A DNA stretch of 64,000 bases. It comes from Bacteroidaceae bacterium (GTDB lineage: Bacteria > Bacteroidota > Bacteroidia > Bacteroidales > Bacteroidaceae). Of this stretch, positions 17,340-25,560 are shown piece by piece. Every line of letters starts with the position of its first letter. Position 1 is the first letter of the stretch. Below the pieces are notes generated by a model. It saw nothing but the letters and a program-made list of their open reading frames with translations, was not told the origin of the DNA and made no database searches. The DNA lies in the NCBI GenBank assembly GCA_017466325.1, contig JAFTUK010000008.1, positions 1 through 64,000 of the forward strand, read 5' to 3'. A program made the translations under genes and the position numbers.

Positions 17340-17726
17340 TCAGTTCTGTCTGCATTTCAGTTTCATTCGCGCACATACATCCTTATCTGCCAGTATCGTG
17401 CAACTGGCATGCCATCCTGCGCCCTGCTTTTCGTATCTTATTTCAAATGTCAATTGGTGTAACGCATCCGGGCACACGGGCTTCAGGAACTTAGTAGCGG
17501 AAAGACTCTGCATGACCACCTCCCTGCCCAGATGGCAAGACAACAATTCCACGGCCATCTGCACAAGGCACACTCCAGGCGTGATGGGACTGCCAGGAAA
17601 GTGTGCAGCATATATTCCGTGCTCCCCGTCCAGAAGCACGTCATATACAGCCGTACCTTCCTCCGGCAGGGTTATGGGTTCCTGTGCTTCAGGCAATATT
17701 CTGTATAGACTATCGAGCAGTATCAT
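17340..17726 (-). CDS. Hot-dog 3-hydroxyacyl-ACP dehydratase (FabZ/ApeI-like)
   Basis: 128 residues with HFPGSPITPGVCLVQMAVELL (about 42-62), the FabZ active-site helix. The catalytic His is present. At the position where FabZ has the catalytic Glu (GVLIIEAMAQ) this protein has Gln (GVCLVQMAVE), so either the enzyme is altered or another acid serves. It would remove water from 3-hydroxyacyl-ACP to build the conjugated polyene. It overlaps the previous gene by 17 bases. Confidence 0.8.
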   Translation of the reverse strand: MILLDSLYRILPEAQEPITLPEEGTAVYDVLLDGEHGIYAAHFPGSPITPGVCLVQMAVELLSCHLGREVVMQSLSATKFLKPVCPDALHQLTFEIRYEKQGAGWHASCTILADKDVCARMKLKCRQN

Positions 17727-18147
17727 CTTCGTTTATAGGGGTGAATGCATATCTTATTCCTCGCCGGTCATTAGTGTACGTGGCGCTACCGTCTCTCATT
17801 GCATGGACAAGCCGGCGTAGGTCGCGACGCAATGTCCTGCGTATGTACCACTTGTCCATCTTGCCGAACACGGAGTGCAGGCGCACCTTGTCGTCCCCGA
17901 ATGTGTAGGAGAATGACATCAGCCCCACACCGAACTCGTTTACAACACTGCCGTGAAGGCCCGTGGAATCACGAAGCATCATGCAAACACCCGTCATGCC
18001 GCCCTTCTCCATCTCTATGCGCACATTGTACAGGCGTTCCTGCCCGTCGGCGGAAGGCAACAGTCCCTGCCCTGCCGCCACGAGGGGCAGAAGCACCGGC
18101 ATGAGAACCAGCAGCACAACTCTAATCCACTTGGAATACCTTGGCAT
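17710..18147 (-). CDS. Unidentified exported protein of the pigment operon
   Basis: About 145 residues, starting MPRYSKW. A hydrophobic leader (VVLLVLMPVLLPLVAAG) is followed by a compact beta-rich region: LYNVRIEMEKGGMTGVCMM, VNEFGVGLMSFSYTF, KVRLHSVFGKMDKW. The C-terminal half is basic (YIRRTLRRDLRRL). I do not recognise the family. The pattern suits a small periplasmic or outer-membrane lipid-handling protein. It overlaps the LolA-like gene by 26 bases and the dehydratase gene by 17, so translation is probably coupled. In other aryl polyene clusters a LolA-like protein is accompanied by a small outer-membrane partner (DUF3261 type), and this gene may fill that place. Confidence 0.55.
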   Translation of the reverse strand: MPRYSKWIRVVLLVLMPVLLPLVAAGQGLLPSADGQERLYNVRIEMEKGGMTGVCMMLRDSTGLHGSVVNEFGVGLMSFSYTFGDDKVRLHSVFGKMDKWYIRRTLRRDLRRLVHAMRDGSATYTNDRRGIRYAFTPINEDDTAR

Positions 18148-18748
18148 CAATATCCTTGTCCTTTACAATATTCTTCAGTTCTATCACCGTACGGTCACCG
18201 TTCTTCTCCGTCATCTCCACACGTTCCGTGTTGCCCGTCCCGGGATTGTACATCAGCAGTATGGTCGTGTACATACGGCGCAGGTCCTTTTTTCTGGGCA
18301 GAAGGGTCACGGTCCAATACTGCCCGTCGTCCTTGACACTCGCTTCAAAAGCCCCGGCATCCGTCAGGGCCGTTCCCGTCATGGTACCTATCATCACCGA
18401 GGTTATCTCCTTCATCATCTTGTTGCGTGCCACATCCACAACATCCTTGCCTCCATCCTTGCACAGGACCACCTTGGTGCCGTTAAGCAGGAAGGTGTAC
18501 GCGTATGGCGACGTGTACTCCCACCTAAGGCGGTCCGGCCGGCTGTACTTCATGCTTCCCTTGGAGACCATGTCACGCCGCATCATGCGCATGTGCTTTG
18601 TCTGCACTATGTCGCACTGCAATGTGGATACCGCCTCTGCCGAACGGGCTATGGCCTTTATCATGTCCTGCTCGGACAACTGCCGGGCCATGGCCGTCAG
18701 GGAGAGCACCGACATACATATTATAACGTATAGCCTCTTCATCATCAT
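18122..18748 (-). CDS. LolA-like periplasmic lipid/lipoprotein carrier
   Basis: 208 residues with a signal peptide (VIICMSVLSLTAMA). The LolA-type half-barrel pattern follows: VSTLQCDIVQTKHMRMM, SKGSMKYSRPDRLRWEYTSPYAYTFLLNGTKV, a long acidic/basic stretch, then strands such as YWTVTLLPRKKDLRRMYTTILLMYN. Family members ferry hydrophobic molecules across the periplasm, and aryl polyene clusters commonly encode one dedicated to the product. Here it lies between the small SMR-type transporter and the unidentified exported protein. Confidence 0.8.
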   Translation of the reverse strand: MMMKRLYVIICMSVLSLTAMARQLSEQDMIKAIARSAEAVSTLQCDIVQTKHMRMMRRDMVSKGSMKYSRPDRLRWEYTSPYAYTFLLNGTKVVLCKDGGKDVVDVARNKMMKEITSVMIGTMTGTALTDAGAFEASVKDDGQYWTVTLLPRKKDLRRMYTTILLMYNPGTGNTERVEMTEKNGDRTVIELKNIVKDKDIDAKVFQVD

Positions 18749-18766
18749 TATTTGTTTTTGCTCCTG

Positions 18767-19129
18767 TCACCGGGCTATGCAATAGCATCCTGCCATTATC
18801 AGTCCCACACCTATCCACTTGCTCATCCCCACGGGTTCGTGGAAGATGAAGGCAGACGCCAGCATGCCGAACACATAACTGAGCGACACCATAGGGAAGG
18901 CCATGGAGAAGGGGAAGTTGCGCAGTATATGGAACCACAGCAGGCTGCCTGCCGCAAAGCACACTCCGCAAAGGGCGAATTGCCAGTTCAGCAGCACCGA
19001 CTTCCAGAACTGCGCGTTCATGCCGAAGGGCAGCATCCTTTGCAGGGCAAACTTCAGGAACACCTGTCCTACGCTTACCAATGCGCTCTGGACAACGGCC
19101 ATAATCAGGAGTTGTAGTGTACGGTTCAT
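18767..19129 (-). CDS. Small four-helix DMT/SMR-type membrane protein
   Basis: 120 residues with four hydrophobic helices (LLIMAVVQSALVSVGQVFL, WQFALCGVCFAAGSLLWF, MAFPMVSLSYVFGMLASAFIF, WIGVGLIMAGCYCIAR). It resembles EmrE/ArnE-type half transporters, in which a dimer flips polar-headed lipids or drugs. Its start overlaps the stop of the ketosynthase gene by four bases (ATGA). A role as flippase for the glycosylated lipid intermediate is an inference. Confidence 0.75.
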   Translation of the reverse strand: MNRTLQLLIMAVVQSALVSVGQVFLKFALQRMLPFGMNAQFWKSVLLNWQFALCGVCFAAGSLLWFHILRNFPFSMAFPMVSLSYVFGMLASAFIFHEPVGMSKWIGVGLIMAGCYCIAR

Positions 19130-20865
19130 TCTGCTTTCAACAATATGCTGTGTGAATATATCTCAGGCATCGGGGGCAATCCCACCGATGCACGGTATCT
19201 GTTGACCAAATCCACACCCTCGTCATGGCACCCTACCAGCACGGTCCTTGCCTTGCCGGTGCGTATCAGGTCGCGGGCATCGCGCAAGGCCCATTCCATG
19301 GATCTGGCGCCCTGGGTGTAAGTGGTATTATAGCCATGGCATCCCAGGCGTATAGCCACACTGCTGCCTATGGTGTTGTGCGTGCTCTGCATGAACAGAG
19401 TGGGTCCCAGCAACTGCTCGCCTCCACGGCACATGTCGTCCAGGAACTTCATGCTGGTCTCCATCATTCCATAGGCCGTGGCCGTGATGATGGCATCCGG
19501 ACATTCCGTGTTCCCTTCCTTCAACACCCTCATGGAGGTCAGCATGGCTGCCTTCAGCAGGCGTCCCATCCTTCGGGACTCCATAGGCGGGACGAACTCT
19601 CGCAACTGAGAAAGTTCCGCTACGTCGCTGACAATACTTTCTGCCACCACACGTACCCTCTGCTCGGGAACAGAGGTCACCTTCTTGGGTCCGGGTTCTG
19701 CCGACAACACCATTGCAGAGTCATTTCCTCCGAAGCCAAAGGAGTTGCAGAGCACATGCCTGAGTTCCATACTCCTGTTTTCGGAAAGGACGGGCACACA
19801 AGCCTCATCTCTGGTGTCCACCCCCATTGCGGCAGGAGCCAGCCCGTCCTTCATGGCCATAAGGCACAGAACTGCCTCTATGGCTCCAGATGCCGATGTG
19901 GTATGTCCCGTCAGGGACTTGGTTCCGGACACCAACGGCATGGCATCGGCAAACACGCCGTATATAGCCTGGCTCTCGCTCCTGTCGTTGTTGGGCGTCC
20001 CCGTAGCGTGTGCATTGACATAGGGTATGTCCGATGGCTTCAGGCCGGCCATGTCCAGTGCATCCTGCATACAAAGCCTTGCACCGAGTCCGTCATCGGA
20101 AGTTGCCGTCTGGTGATAGGCATCGCATCTGTTGCCCCACCCTGTCACATACGCATATCGGGCATTGTCCGAGGGTGTCATGACAAGGAAGGCCGCTCCC
20201 TCGCCCAGGTTCAAACCTGCACGAGTGGCATCGAACGGGCGGCAACGCTCATGATCCAGTATCATCAGAGTGTTGAAACCGTTCAGATGGAACTGCGACA
20301 GAGCCTCGCTTCCGCCAGCGATGACGTAATCCGCCTCTCCGTTCTCCAACATTCGTGCACCGAGGGAAATGGCATTGAGGGCAGACGAACAGGCTGTAGA
20401 CACGGTGCATACCTGTGCCCCATCCAATCCCGCCAGTTCTGCCATCTGCTCGGAGCTGGCTCCGCAGTCGTGGGTCTTCATCAGGTGAAGGTTGCCGTCA
20501 CCGGACATCAGTTCCTCATAGTGGCTCTCCGTAACGTCCATTCCGCCCACGGTGGTTCCGCAGACAAGGCACACCCTGCCAGCATCCTGCGGTACAGGCA
20601 CAGAAGCATCTGCCAAGGCCTGGCGTATGGCCAGAGTGCCCAGAAGGACGGTGCGGCATACGACAGCATCCTGCGGTATCCCCAGCATGTCCTTCAACTG
20701 GTTGTCGGACAGTTTAACCTCTCCCACAGGCAGGTCCTTGTGGACCGACCTCAGATACTGCATGCTGCCTATACCTGACCTGCGCTCCACAAGCGAGCGG
20801 TGCACCTGTGCGGCATCGTTGCCTATGGCCGATACTATGCCTATGCCGTTTATGCCTATGTTCAT
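19126..20865 (-). CDS. Beta-ketoacyl-ACP synthase fused to a chain-length-factor-like domain
   Basis: 579 residues. Residues 1 to about 395 are a FabF-type ketosynthase with STACSSALNAIS (nucleophilic Cys), HATGTPNND (first His), SGTKSLTGHTTSASG (Lys and second His) and NSFGFGGND near the end. Residues about 415-579 match the pattern of Ketoacyl-synt_2: RRMGRLLKAA, PDAIITATAYGMMETS, FMQSTHNTIGSSVAIR, RTVLVGCHDE. In Proteobacterial aryl polyene systems that domain is a separate protein (ApeC, chain-length factor). Here both halves of the usual heterodimer appear to be joined. It would elongate the polyene chain on ACP. The ACP gene is nine bases upstream. Confidence 0.85.
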   Translation of the reverse strand: MNIGINGIGIVSAIGNDAAQVHRSLVERRSGIGSMQYLRSVHKDLPVGEVKLSDNQLKDMLGIPQDAVVCRTVLLGTLAIRQALADASVPVPQDAGRVCLVCGTTVGGMDVTESHYEELMSGDGNLHLMKTHDCGASSEQMAELAGLDGAQVCTVSTACSSALNAISLGARMLENGEADYVIAGGSEALSQFHLNGFNTLMILDHERCRPFDATRAGLNLGEGAAFLVMTPSDNARYAYVTGWGNRCDAYHQTATSDDGLGARLCMQDALDMAGLKPSDIPYVNAHATGTPNNDRSESQAIYGVFADAMPLVSGTKSLTGHTTSASGAIEAVLCLMAMKDGLAPAAMGVDTRDEACVPVLSENRSMELRHVLCNSFGFGGNDSAMVLSAEPGPKKVTSVPEQRVRVVAESIVSDVAELSQLREFVPPMESRRMGRLLKAAMLTSMRVLKEGNTECPDAIITATAYGMMETSMKFLDDMCRGGEQLLGPTLFMQSTHNTIGSSVAIRLGCHGYNTTYTQGARSMEWALRDARDLIRTGKARTVLVGCHDEGVDLVNRYRASVGLPPMPEIYSHSILLKAE

Positions 20866-20874
20866 GTATCTTTC

Positions 20875-21132
20875 CTACTTTGTCCTGTGTTCCGCTATGT
20901 ATGCAGCCATGGTGGCAAGGTTTCTGAAGATAGGCTTTGCCTCGGAAGCCGTGGCAAGACGTATGCCATAATACTTCTCCATCAGCACTATCAGTTCCAG
21001 CGCATCGATGGAGTCCAGGCCAAGTCCTTCGCCAAAGAGGGGTGCCTCGGCATCGATATCCTCCGGAGTCAACTCCTCAAGGTTAAGTACATCGATAATT
21101 CTTTCCTTCAGTTCAAGTATCAATTCTTCCAT
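20875..21132 (-). CDS. Acyl carrier protein (second of two)
   Basis: 85 residues with GLDSIDALEL, the canonical phosphopantetheine Ser context, at about residues 38-47. An Asp/Glu-rich helix II and a C-terminal YIAEHRTK follow. It lies between the two ketosynthase genes and overlaps the upstream one by 20 bases, so it is probably the elongation ACP. Confidence 0.9.
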   Translation of the reverse strand: MEELILELKERIIDVLNLEELTPEDIDAEAPLFGEGLGLDSIDALELIVLMEKYYGIRLATASEAKPIFRNLATMAAYIAEHRTK

Positions 21133-22876
21133 TGTTATTATGATTGTGTTTATATATACTTATTTCCGCTTCAAACTCGTTCTCGTCCGGACAATCTATC
21201 CAACCAGCCACCATTCCGTCCGGACATGATGATTTCAACATGGCGGCATACACCATCTGCGACATCAGCGTGCTGTCCTTCTCCGGCAGGATTATCAAGG
21301 ATGTGGCTCCCTTCATATCGTGCCGCATGGCCACCTCTCCCAGCATTACATTAGGAAGAGTGTACACGAACGTGGCCGGACCGGGAAAGAATTCCCCGGG
21401 GACGGATATTGTGCCCTGATGCTTTCTGTCGGACAATATCGACGACGAACGGTTGAACAGCATTGCATCGCATCCGCTTAGCGTTCCTTCCCCCATGGCT
21501 TTCCGAAGCAGTTCGAATGCCACAAAAGCCAGTCTTGAAAGTACATCCATGCGGTAGAAGCGCGGGTAATCCGATGAGGATGTACGGTACAGTTCGGTCA
21601 GCATATCCTTTCCGTTGCACGAAAGTGGTATTGAAGTCCCGTCTACCTCGGCCGTTTCCGAGGTTATCCTTACCGTATGCCTTGCCACGGGCATGTCTCC
21701 TACGGGATACGTCCCATTTCCATGCATAGCCACCGAGTCTGCCTCGCCCATAGTATATAGCAAGGCACCGTTACTTCCTCCGAAGCCCGACATTATCTTT
21801 ATGAACGACTTTTTGTCCGTGGGTCTCAGGTCTGGACTTGCATTTATCCTGCCACTGACTCCACTTTCCGCATACCCCGCCACTCCGGGTATCCAGCCCT
21901 GGGCGACGGATTCCATGGTCAAGACGGTCTCCACCAGTCCTGCCGCGCCCATGGTGTGTCCGAAATAGCCTTTCAGGGCAGACAAGGGGACATCCGAAAG
22001 TCCAGCCCTTTCTATGGCCACGGACTCCATCTGGTCGTTGTACATGGTGGCGGTTCCGTGCGCTCCTATTGTGGCAAGGCTCTCCGCACTGATGCCGTCC
22101 GTCACATATTCCAGTGCCCTGAAGCATCCCTCTCCCTTCGGTGAGGGGTTTGTTATATGGAAGGCGTCATTGCGCACACATCCCCTTTTCAGGTGCCACA
22201 TGCCCCCGTTGCCCGGTACACGGTCAGAGGCAAAGACCATCGTTGCGGCAGCCTCGCCAAGGTTCAGGCCCGTACGTTCCATGTCGAACGGACGGCAGGG
22301 GTCTTCGGACAGTGCCTTCAGGCAGTTGAAGCCCGAGACTATGAATGCTCCCTGACAATCGGCGCCCACAACCACGGCATAGTCGTATGCTCCGCTGTCC
22401 AGCAGGTCCAGTGCCTGTACCTGTGCGGCCACGCCGCTTATGCAGGCATTGCACACAACCAACGGCTTTGTTGTTATGCCAAGTGCCAAAGCAATCCTGG
22501 AAGCGGTGTTTCCGGGAAAAACGCCGTCGCCGACGGGTTCCTTGCCGTCCAGCAGTTCTATGTTCCCCTTCGTGGTGCTGAGTATAAGCAGGACTCTGGA
22601 GTCCGATACATCAATGTCAGTATGCGAAAGGGCGTCCCTAACGGAATGCAGCACCATGGACTCGAAACGTGTGAACGGTTCCCTGGCATCGGCACTTTCC
22701 TGCAAGAGCGCATGCTCCTGCTCTTGGGAAAACAGAGAGGCACACACGTCAAAGGGCAGGCCCCAAGGACGTTCATTACGCAGCAATGCGCTACGTCCGT
22801 CCCTCACAGCCAGGAGGTTCTCCTCCGTGGTCATGCCCAAAGGCGATGTTATGTTTGTTGACAATACCCTTATCAT
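21113..22876 (-). CDS. Beta-ketoacyl-ACP synthase with C-terminal half-ketosynthase extension
   Basis: 587 residues. The ketosynthase core keeps all three catalytic positions: VVCNACISGVAAQ (Cys), GAHGTATMYND (His), LKGYFGHTMGAAG (Lys, His), plus MSGFGGSNGALL. A linker of about 60 residues leads into a further domain (about 450-587): VLSRLAFVAFELLRKA, CDAMLFNRSSSILSDRK, FVYTLPNVMLGEVA, ATSLIILPE. Its order of elements mimics the N-terminal half of a ketosynthase, as in the neighbouring 19126-20865 protein. The paired ketosynthases may act at different chain lengths or as priming and elongating enzymes. It joins the upstream dehydratase gene by an ATGA overlap. Confidence 0.85.
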   Translation of the reverse strand: MIRVLSTNITSPLGMTTEENLLAVRDGRSALLRNERPWGLPFDVCASLFSQEQEHALLQESADAREPFTRFESMVLHSVRDALSHTDIDVSDSRVLLILSTTKGNIELLDGKEPVGDGVFPGNTASRIALALGITTKPLVVCNACISGVAAQVQALDLLDSGAYDYAVVVGADCQGAFIVSGFNCLKALSEDPCRPFDMERTGLNLGEAAATMVFASDRVPGNGGMWHLKRGCVRNDAFHITNPSPKGEGCFRALEYVTDGISAESLATIGAHGTATMYNDQMESVAIERAGLSDVPLSALKGYFGHTMGAAGLVETVLTMESVAQGWIPGVAGYAESGVSGRINASPDLRPTDKKSFIKIMSGFGGSNGALLYTMGEADSVAMHGNGTYPVGDMPVARHTVRITSETAEVDGTSIPLSCNGKDMLTELYRTSSSDYPRFYRMDVLSRLAFVAFELLRKAMGEGTLSGCDAMLFNRSSSILSDRKHQGTISVPGEFFPGPATFVYTLPNVMLGEVAMRHDMKGATSLIILPEKDSTLMSQMVYAAMLKSSCPDGMVAGWIDCPDENEFEAEISIYKHNHNNNGRIDT

Positions 22877-23301
22877 ACCATCAGTTTTAACTCTGCCTCA
22901 GCCACCGTGCGGCCATCGCTTTCAATCCTGCCCGTACATGACATCATACCGAATGCCTCTGCCCCTACAAGCATCTCTGTCCTAAGCAGATCCCCAGCCT
23001 TCACCTCGGCAAACACGTCCATACTCTTGACCGCGGCTATCACACCGGGCTTTGCGCTACTGTACAGGAATCCCATACGCACGGCACACGCCTGGGCCAT
23101 AACCTCCAGCAATGCCGTGGGGGCAAGGATACCCGACCTGCAGAAAGGATTGTCGGGACGGACAACGGTTTCTACCACCACCCTTCCTTCATCGCACTGC
23201 ACCAGCACATCCACCATGCGGAACGACTCGCCATGCGGCATCAGTCTTCCGAGGTCCATGCCACGCAAATCCTGTTCTCCGGTCAAAGCATGCTCCATCA
23301 T
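22873..23301 (-). CDS. Hot-dog dehydratase (ApeP-like)
   Basis: From the Met at 23301 (ATGA overlap with the upstream gene) the protein has 142 residues; a start at 23307 is also possible. LMPHGESFRMVD contains the single-domain hot-dog active-site His, and TALLEVMAQACAV supplies the helix with Glu. It ends in a beta strand (TVAEAELKLMV). The layout matches the second, shorter dehydratase of aryl polyene clusters. With the 17340-17726 protein it makes a pair of dehydratases, one with Glu and one with Gln in the active-site helix. Confidence 0.8.
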   Translation of the reverse strand: MMEHALTGEQDLRGMDLGRLMPHGESFRMVDVLVQCDEGRVVVETVVRPDNPFCRSGILAPTALLEVMAQACAVRMGFLYSSAKPGVIAAVKSMDVFAEVKAGDLLRTEMLVGAEAFGMMSCTGRIESDGRTVAEAELKLMV

Positions 23302-24173
23302 ACCCAATACTCGAAATAGTTATACCACTGTGTAGGGTAACGGCGTACCGTCCTTTCCATATTATCTATATAGGCTTGGGACAGACTTTCAACCTGCTTC
23401 GCCCTCGGTGCTTCTGCATCATATTCCAAAGGGGTGATGAATACGGTATATTGTCTGGCAGCAGTCTTGATAACGTCCACGGCGATAACCGGTACCGACT
23501 TCATGACAGCAATGCTGAAAGGTCCCTGAGGCAACAACACATCGCCACCAAGCAAACGCTTTCTCAGGCTCTTGGTCGAACCGTTTATCCTGTCGGCAAG
23601 CACTCCAAGCATCTCTCCGTCGGACAGTATGCGGTTTATCTCAAAAAGATGGCTCATATCATCCATCACCGGAACCATGCCGATATTGTTGTCCTCAAAC
23701 AGGCGTTGACGGTTCTCCATCACCGAAGCCTTTTCACCGCTGAACAGCAACACATTCATGCGCTTTCCCACTGACTTGAATGTATAGCCTGCCAACTCGT
23801 AATTGCCCACGTGAGAACTCATCATCATAAAGGAACCGGGAAGGGCAATCAATCGTTCCACATGCTCCATGCCCACCACCTTGACATCAAACTCCTTTCC
23901 TGCATACATGGCAAAGCGGTCAATCACCAACTGGGCAAACATACAATGGTTCACATATGTTTTCCACAGCGACTTGCACCTGCCGTACTTCATACGCTCA
24001 CGCATGAACCTATATATATACGTACGACTAGGATTGACAAGCAGCACGACAGGCAATACGAAAACAAACGTGAAAGCATAAAGCACCCTCACATCAAGCA
24101 CCCTGAGCAATCTGATGAGCCAAAGGTGCATCCAACCGTTGCCGTATGTCTTACCGCTCCACTGCCGTTTCAT
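23298..24173 (-). CDS. LpxL/HtrB-family acyltransferase
   Basis: About 291 residues from the Met at 24173, which overlaps the methyltransferase stop by four bases (ATGA). An N-terminal hydrophobic stretch (VLYAFTFVFVLPVVLLV) precedes the acyltransferase motif SSHVGNYELAG (HX4E). Downstream are GVLADR and a C-terminal RRYPTQWYNYFEYW, which is typical of LpxL-type enzymes. These transfer acyl groups to lipid acceptors at the inner membrane. In this operon it could attach the polyene acyl chain to a lipid, as proposed for aryl polyene clusters. A role in lipid A is possible but the gene's position argues against it. Confidence 0.85.
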   Translation of the reverse strand: MKRQWSGKTYGNGWMHLWLIRLLRVLDVRVLYAFTFVFVLPVVLLVNPSRTYIYRFMRERMKYGRCKSLWKTYVNHCMFAQLVIDRFAMYAGKEFDVKVVGMEHVERLIALPGSFMMMSSHVGNYELAGYTFKSVGKRMNVLLFSGEKASVMENRQRLFEDNNIGMVPVMDDMSHLFEINRILSDGEMLGVLADRINGSTKSLRKRLLGGDVLLPQGPFSIAVMKSVPVIAVDVIKTAARQYTVFITPLEYDAEAPRAKQVESLSQAYIDNMERTVRRYPTQWYNYFEYWV

Positions 24174-25270
24174 ATCCTGCACACGAGTATGCTATGCCCC
24201 TGGCCGAGTCCGTCGTGTATCTCCTCAACATGCAGACCAGCCGTTTTTACCAATCTTATCATATCCTCGGAATGGTACATCTTGCTGTTGCCGTTGGCCA
24301 ATGCCGTAAAATACAGACTGGTCATCGTCAGACAGAATGCCGCCGGTTCAAAGCGCTGTCTGTCCCAAAGGGTCTCCATTATATACAGACGGGTGTCCGA
24401 AGTCATAGCCGCCTTTGCCCTTGCCAGTATGCTCACAATCTGCTCCTCCGAGAAGCAGTCCAGGAACTGTGACATCCAAATGGCATCCAGACCTCCCTCG
24501 CGCCGTGGGAACACGGATGCCTCGTCCAGCAGGTTGATGCCATGTCCCTTTATGCGTTCCGAACCTTCACGACCGGCAACATTCTTCTTCATCATCTCTA
24601 TCTGCTGGGGCAGGTCGAGTATGGTAACCTCAACCTCATCGTCGTAGCCGACACATTTCAGCGCCCACTTCCCGGTATTGCCACCGACATCATACAAGGA
24701 ACGTGTGGCATGCTTGCGGAAGACTATTTCCAATGCCTCGGGGAAAGAGGAGTCGCTATAGAAATGGTCGAAGCCGAACCAACTCTTCTGCACCTGTTCG
24801 GGCAGAGAGGAAAGCCCCTCGTATATAGTTGGCCACGAGCCGAAATGTTCCAAACCGGCAGGACGGCCCTCCCTCAGGGATTCTTCAAGGCGGAACCAGC
24901 CCTCGTAGTTAACATCGTGATTGAAGTCCATATTAACCCTGGTGGCCTGGTCGGTAAGCAGGAACCAACCAGTCTTGGAAATGCGGTATCTGTCTGTCGT
25001 TGTATCGATATGTACTGTACCTATGCACAAGGAAGCCTCAAGGAGGCACTTGACGGCATACTTGGACAGGGATACCTTTTCCACCAACTCGTCCTCCGTC
25101 AAGCCGTCGTCACTGTCGCGCAAGGCATCCAGTATCCCGAACTTGACCATCAGCCGTGATGCCTGGAACACCACTGGTCCCCACGCTATGAACTCGGCAA
25201 GCCTTTGGGCATCGCGGGCAGAAAGGCTGTCCTTTGTATATCTATCCCTTAAAGACGGAAACAAATGCAT
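24170..25270 (-). CDS. SAM-dependent O-methyltransferase (Methyltransf_2/COMT-like)
   Basis: From the Met at 25270 the protein has 366 residues. The Met at 25330 is ruled out because the promoter -7 box lies at 25297-25304. An N-terminal winged-helix dimerisation part (FQASRLMVKFGILDAL, LTEDELVEKVSLSKYAVKCLLEAS) is followed by a Rossmann domain with SAM motif I (YDVGGNTGKW) and VTILDLPQQIE. This fold methylates phenolic hydroxyls. It fits the methoxylated aromatic head groups known for aryl polyenes and flexirubins. It is the first gene of the 15-gene operon. Confidence 0.85.
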   Translation of the reverse strand: MHLFPSLRDRYTKDSLSARDAQRLAEFIAWGPVVFQASRLMVKFGILDALRDSDDGLTEDELVEKVSLSKYAVKCLLEASLCIGTVHIDTTTDRYRISKTGWFLLTDQATRVNMDFNHDVNYEGWFRLEESLREGRPAGLEHFGSWPTIYEGLSSLPEQVQKSWFGFDHFYSDSSFPEALEIVFRKHATRSLYDVGGNTGKWALKCVGYDDEVEVTILDLPQQIEMMKKNVAGREGSERIKGHGINLLDEASVFPRREGGLDAIWMSQFLDCFSEEQIVSILARAKAAMTSDTRLYIMETLWDRQRFEPAAFCLTMTSLYFTALANGNSKMYHSEDMIRLVKTAGLHVEEIHDGLGQGHSILVCRI

Positions 25271-25296
25271 TGTATATCCTATATTATATCCATGCG

Positions 25297-25327
25297 CAAA
25301 GATATGAAAAAAAAGGCTAAGACACAA
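25297..25327 (-). promoter_or_regulatory. Promoter of the 15-gene pigment-type operon
   Basis: On the minus strand: TTG (25327-25325), 20 bases, TATCTTTG (25304-25297). This full match to the Bacteroidetes consensus places the start near 25290, leaving a leader of about 20 bases before the methyltransferase ATG at 25270. No other consensus promoter was noticed within the operon, whose genes overlap or are a few bases apart. Confidence 0.8.
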
Positions 25328-25560
25328 CAACGTTGCCCATAAATTGGGATTTCAGGCACAAGGACCAGTTGTCACGTCAAACGGTCAAACATGCTGATGA
25401 AGCATGAAAACAATTCGGCATGAGAGGAAGAGAGGAAGGAAAACGCCGGCAGGCATGCACTACTGTTTGTAAATATTATTTCACAGCCACCAACATCCGT
25501 GAAGAATACCTCCGGGAGCAAAACTCCATATCCTCGGGAGGACAGCCTCCTGTCGTCCCG

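Noticed and set aside
19225-20778. 517-codon open frame antisense to the ketosynthase gene
   Set aside because: The minus-strand ketosynthase has intact catalytic motifs and operon overlaps. The antisense frame is Cys/His/Gly-rich and matches nothing.
11060-25270. Housekeeping fatty-acid synthesis cluster
   Set aside because: The ligase, MMPL exporter, LolA-like carrier, GT2-acyltransferase and O-methyltransferase do not belong to primary fatty-acid synthesis, and FabD, FabG and FabI are absent.
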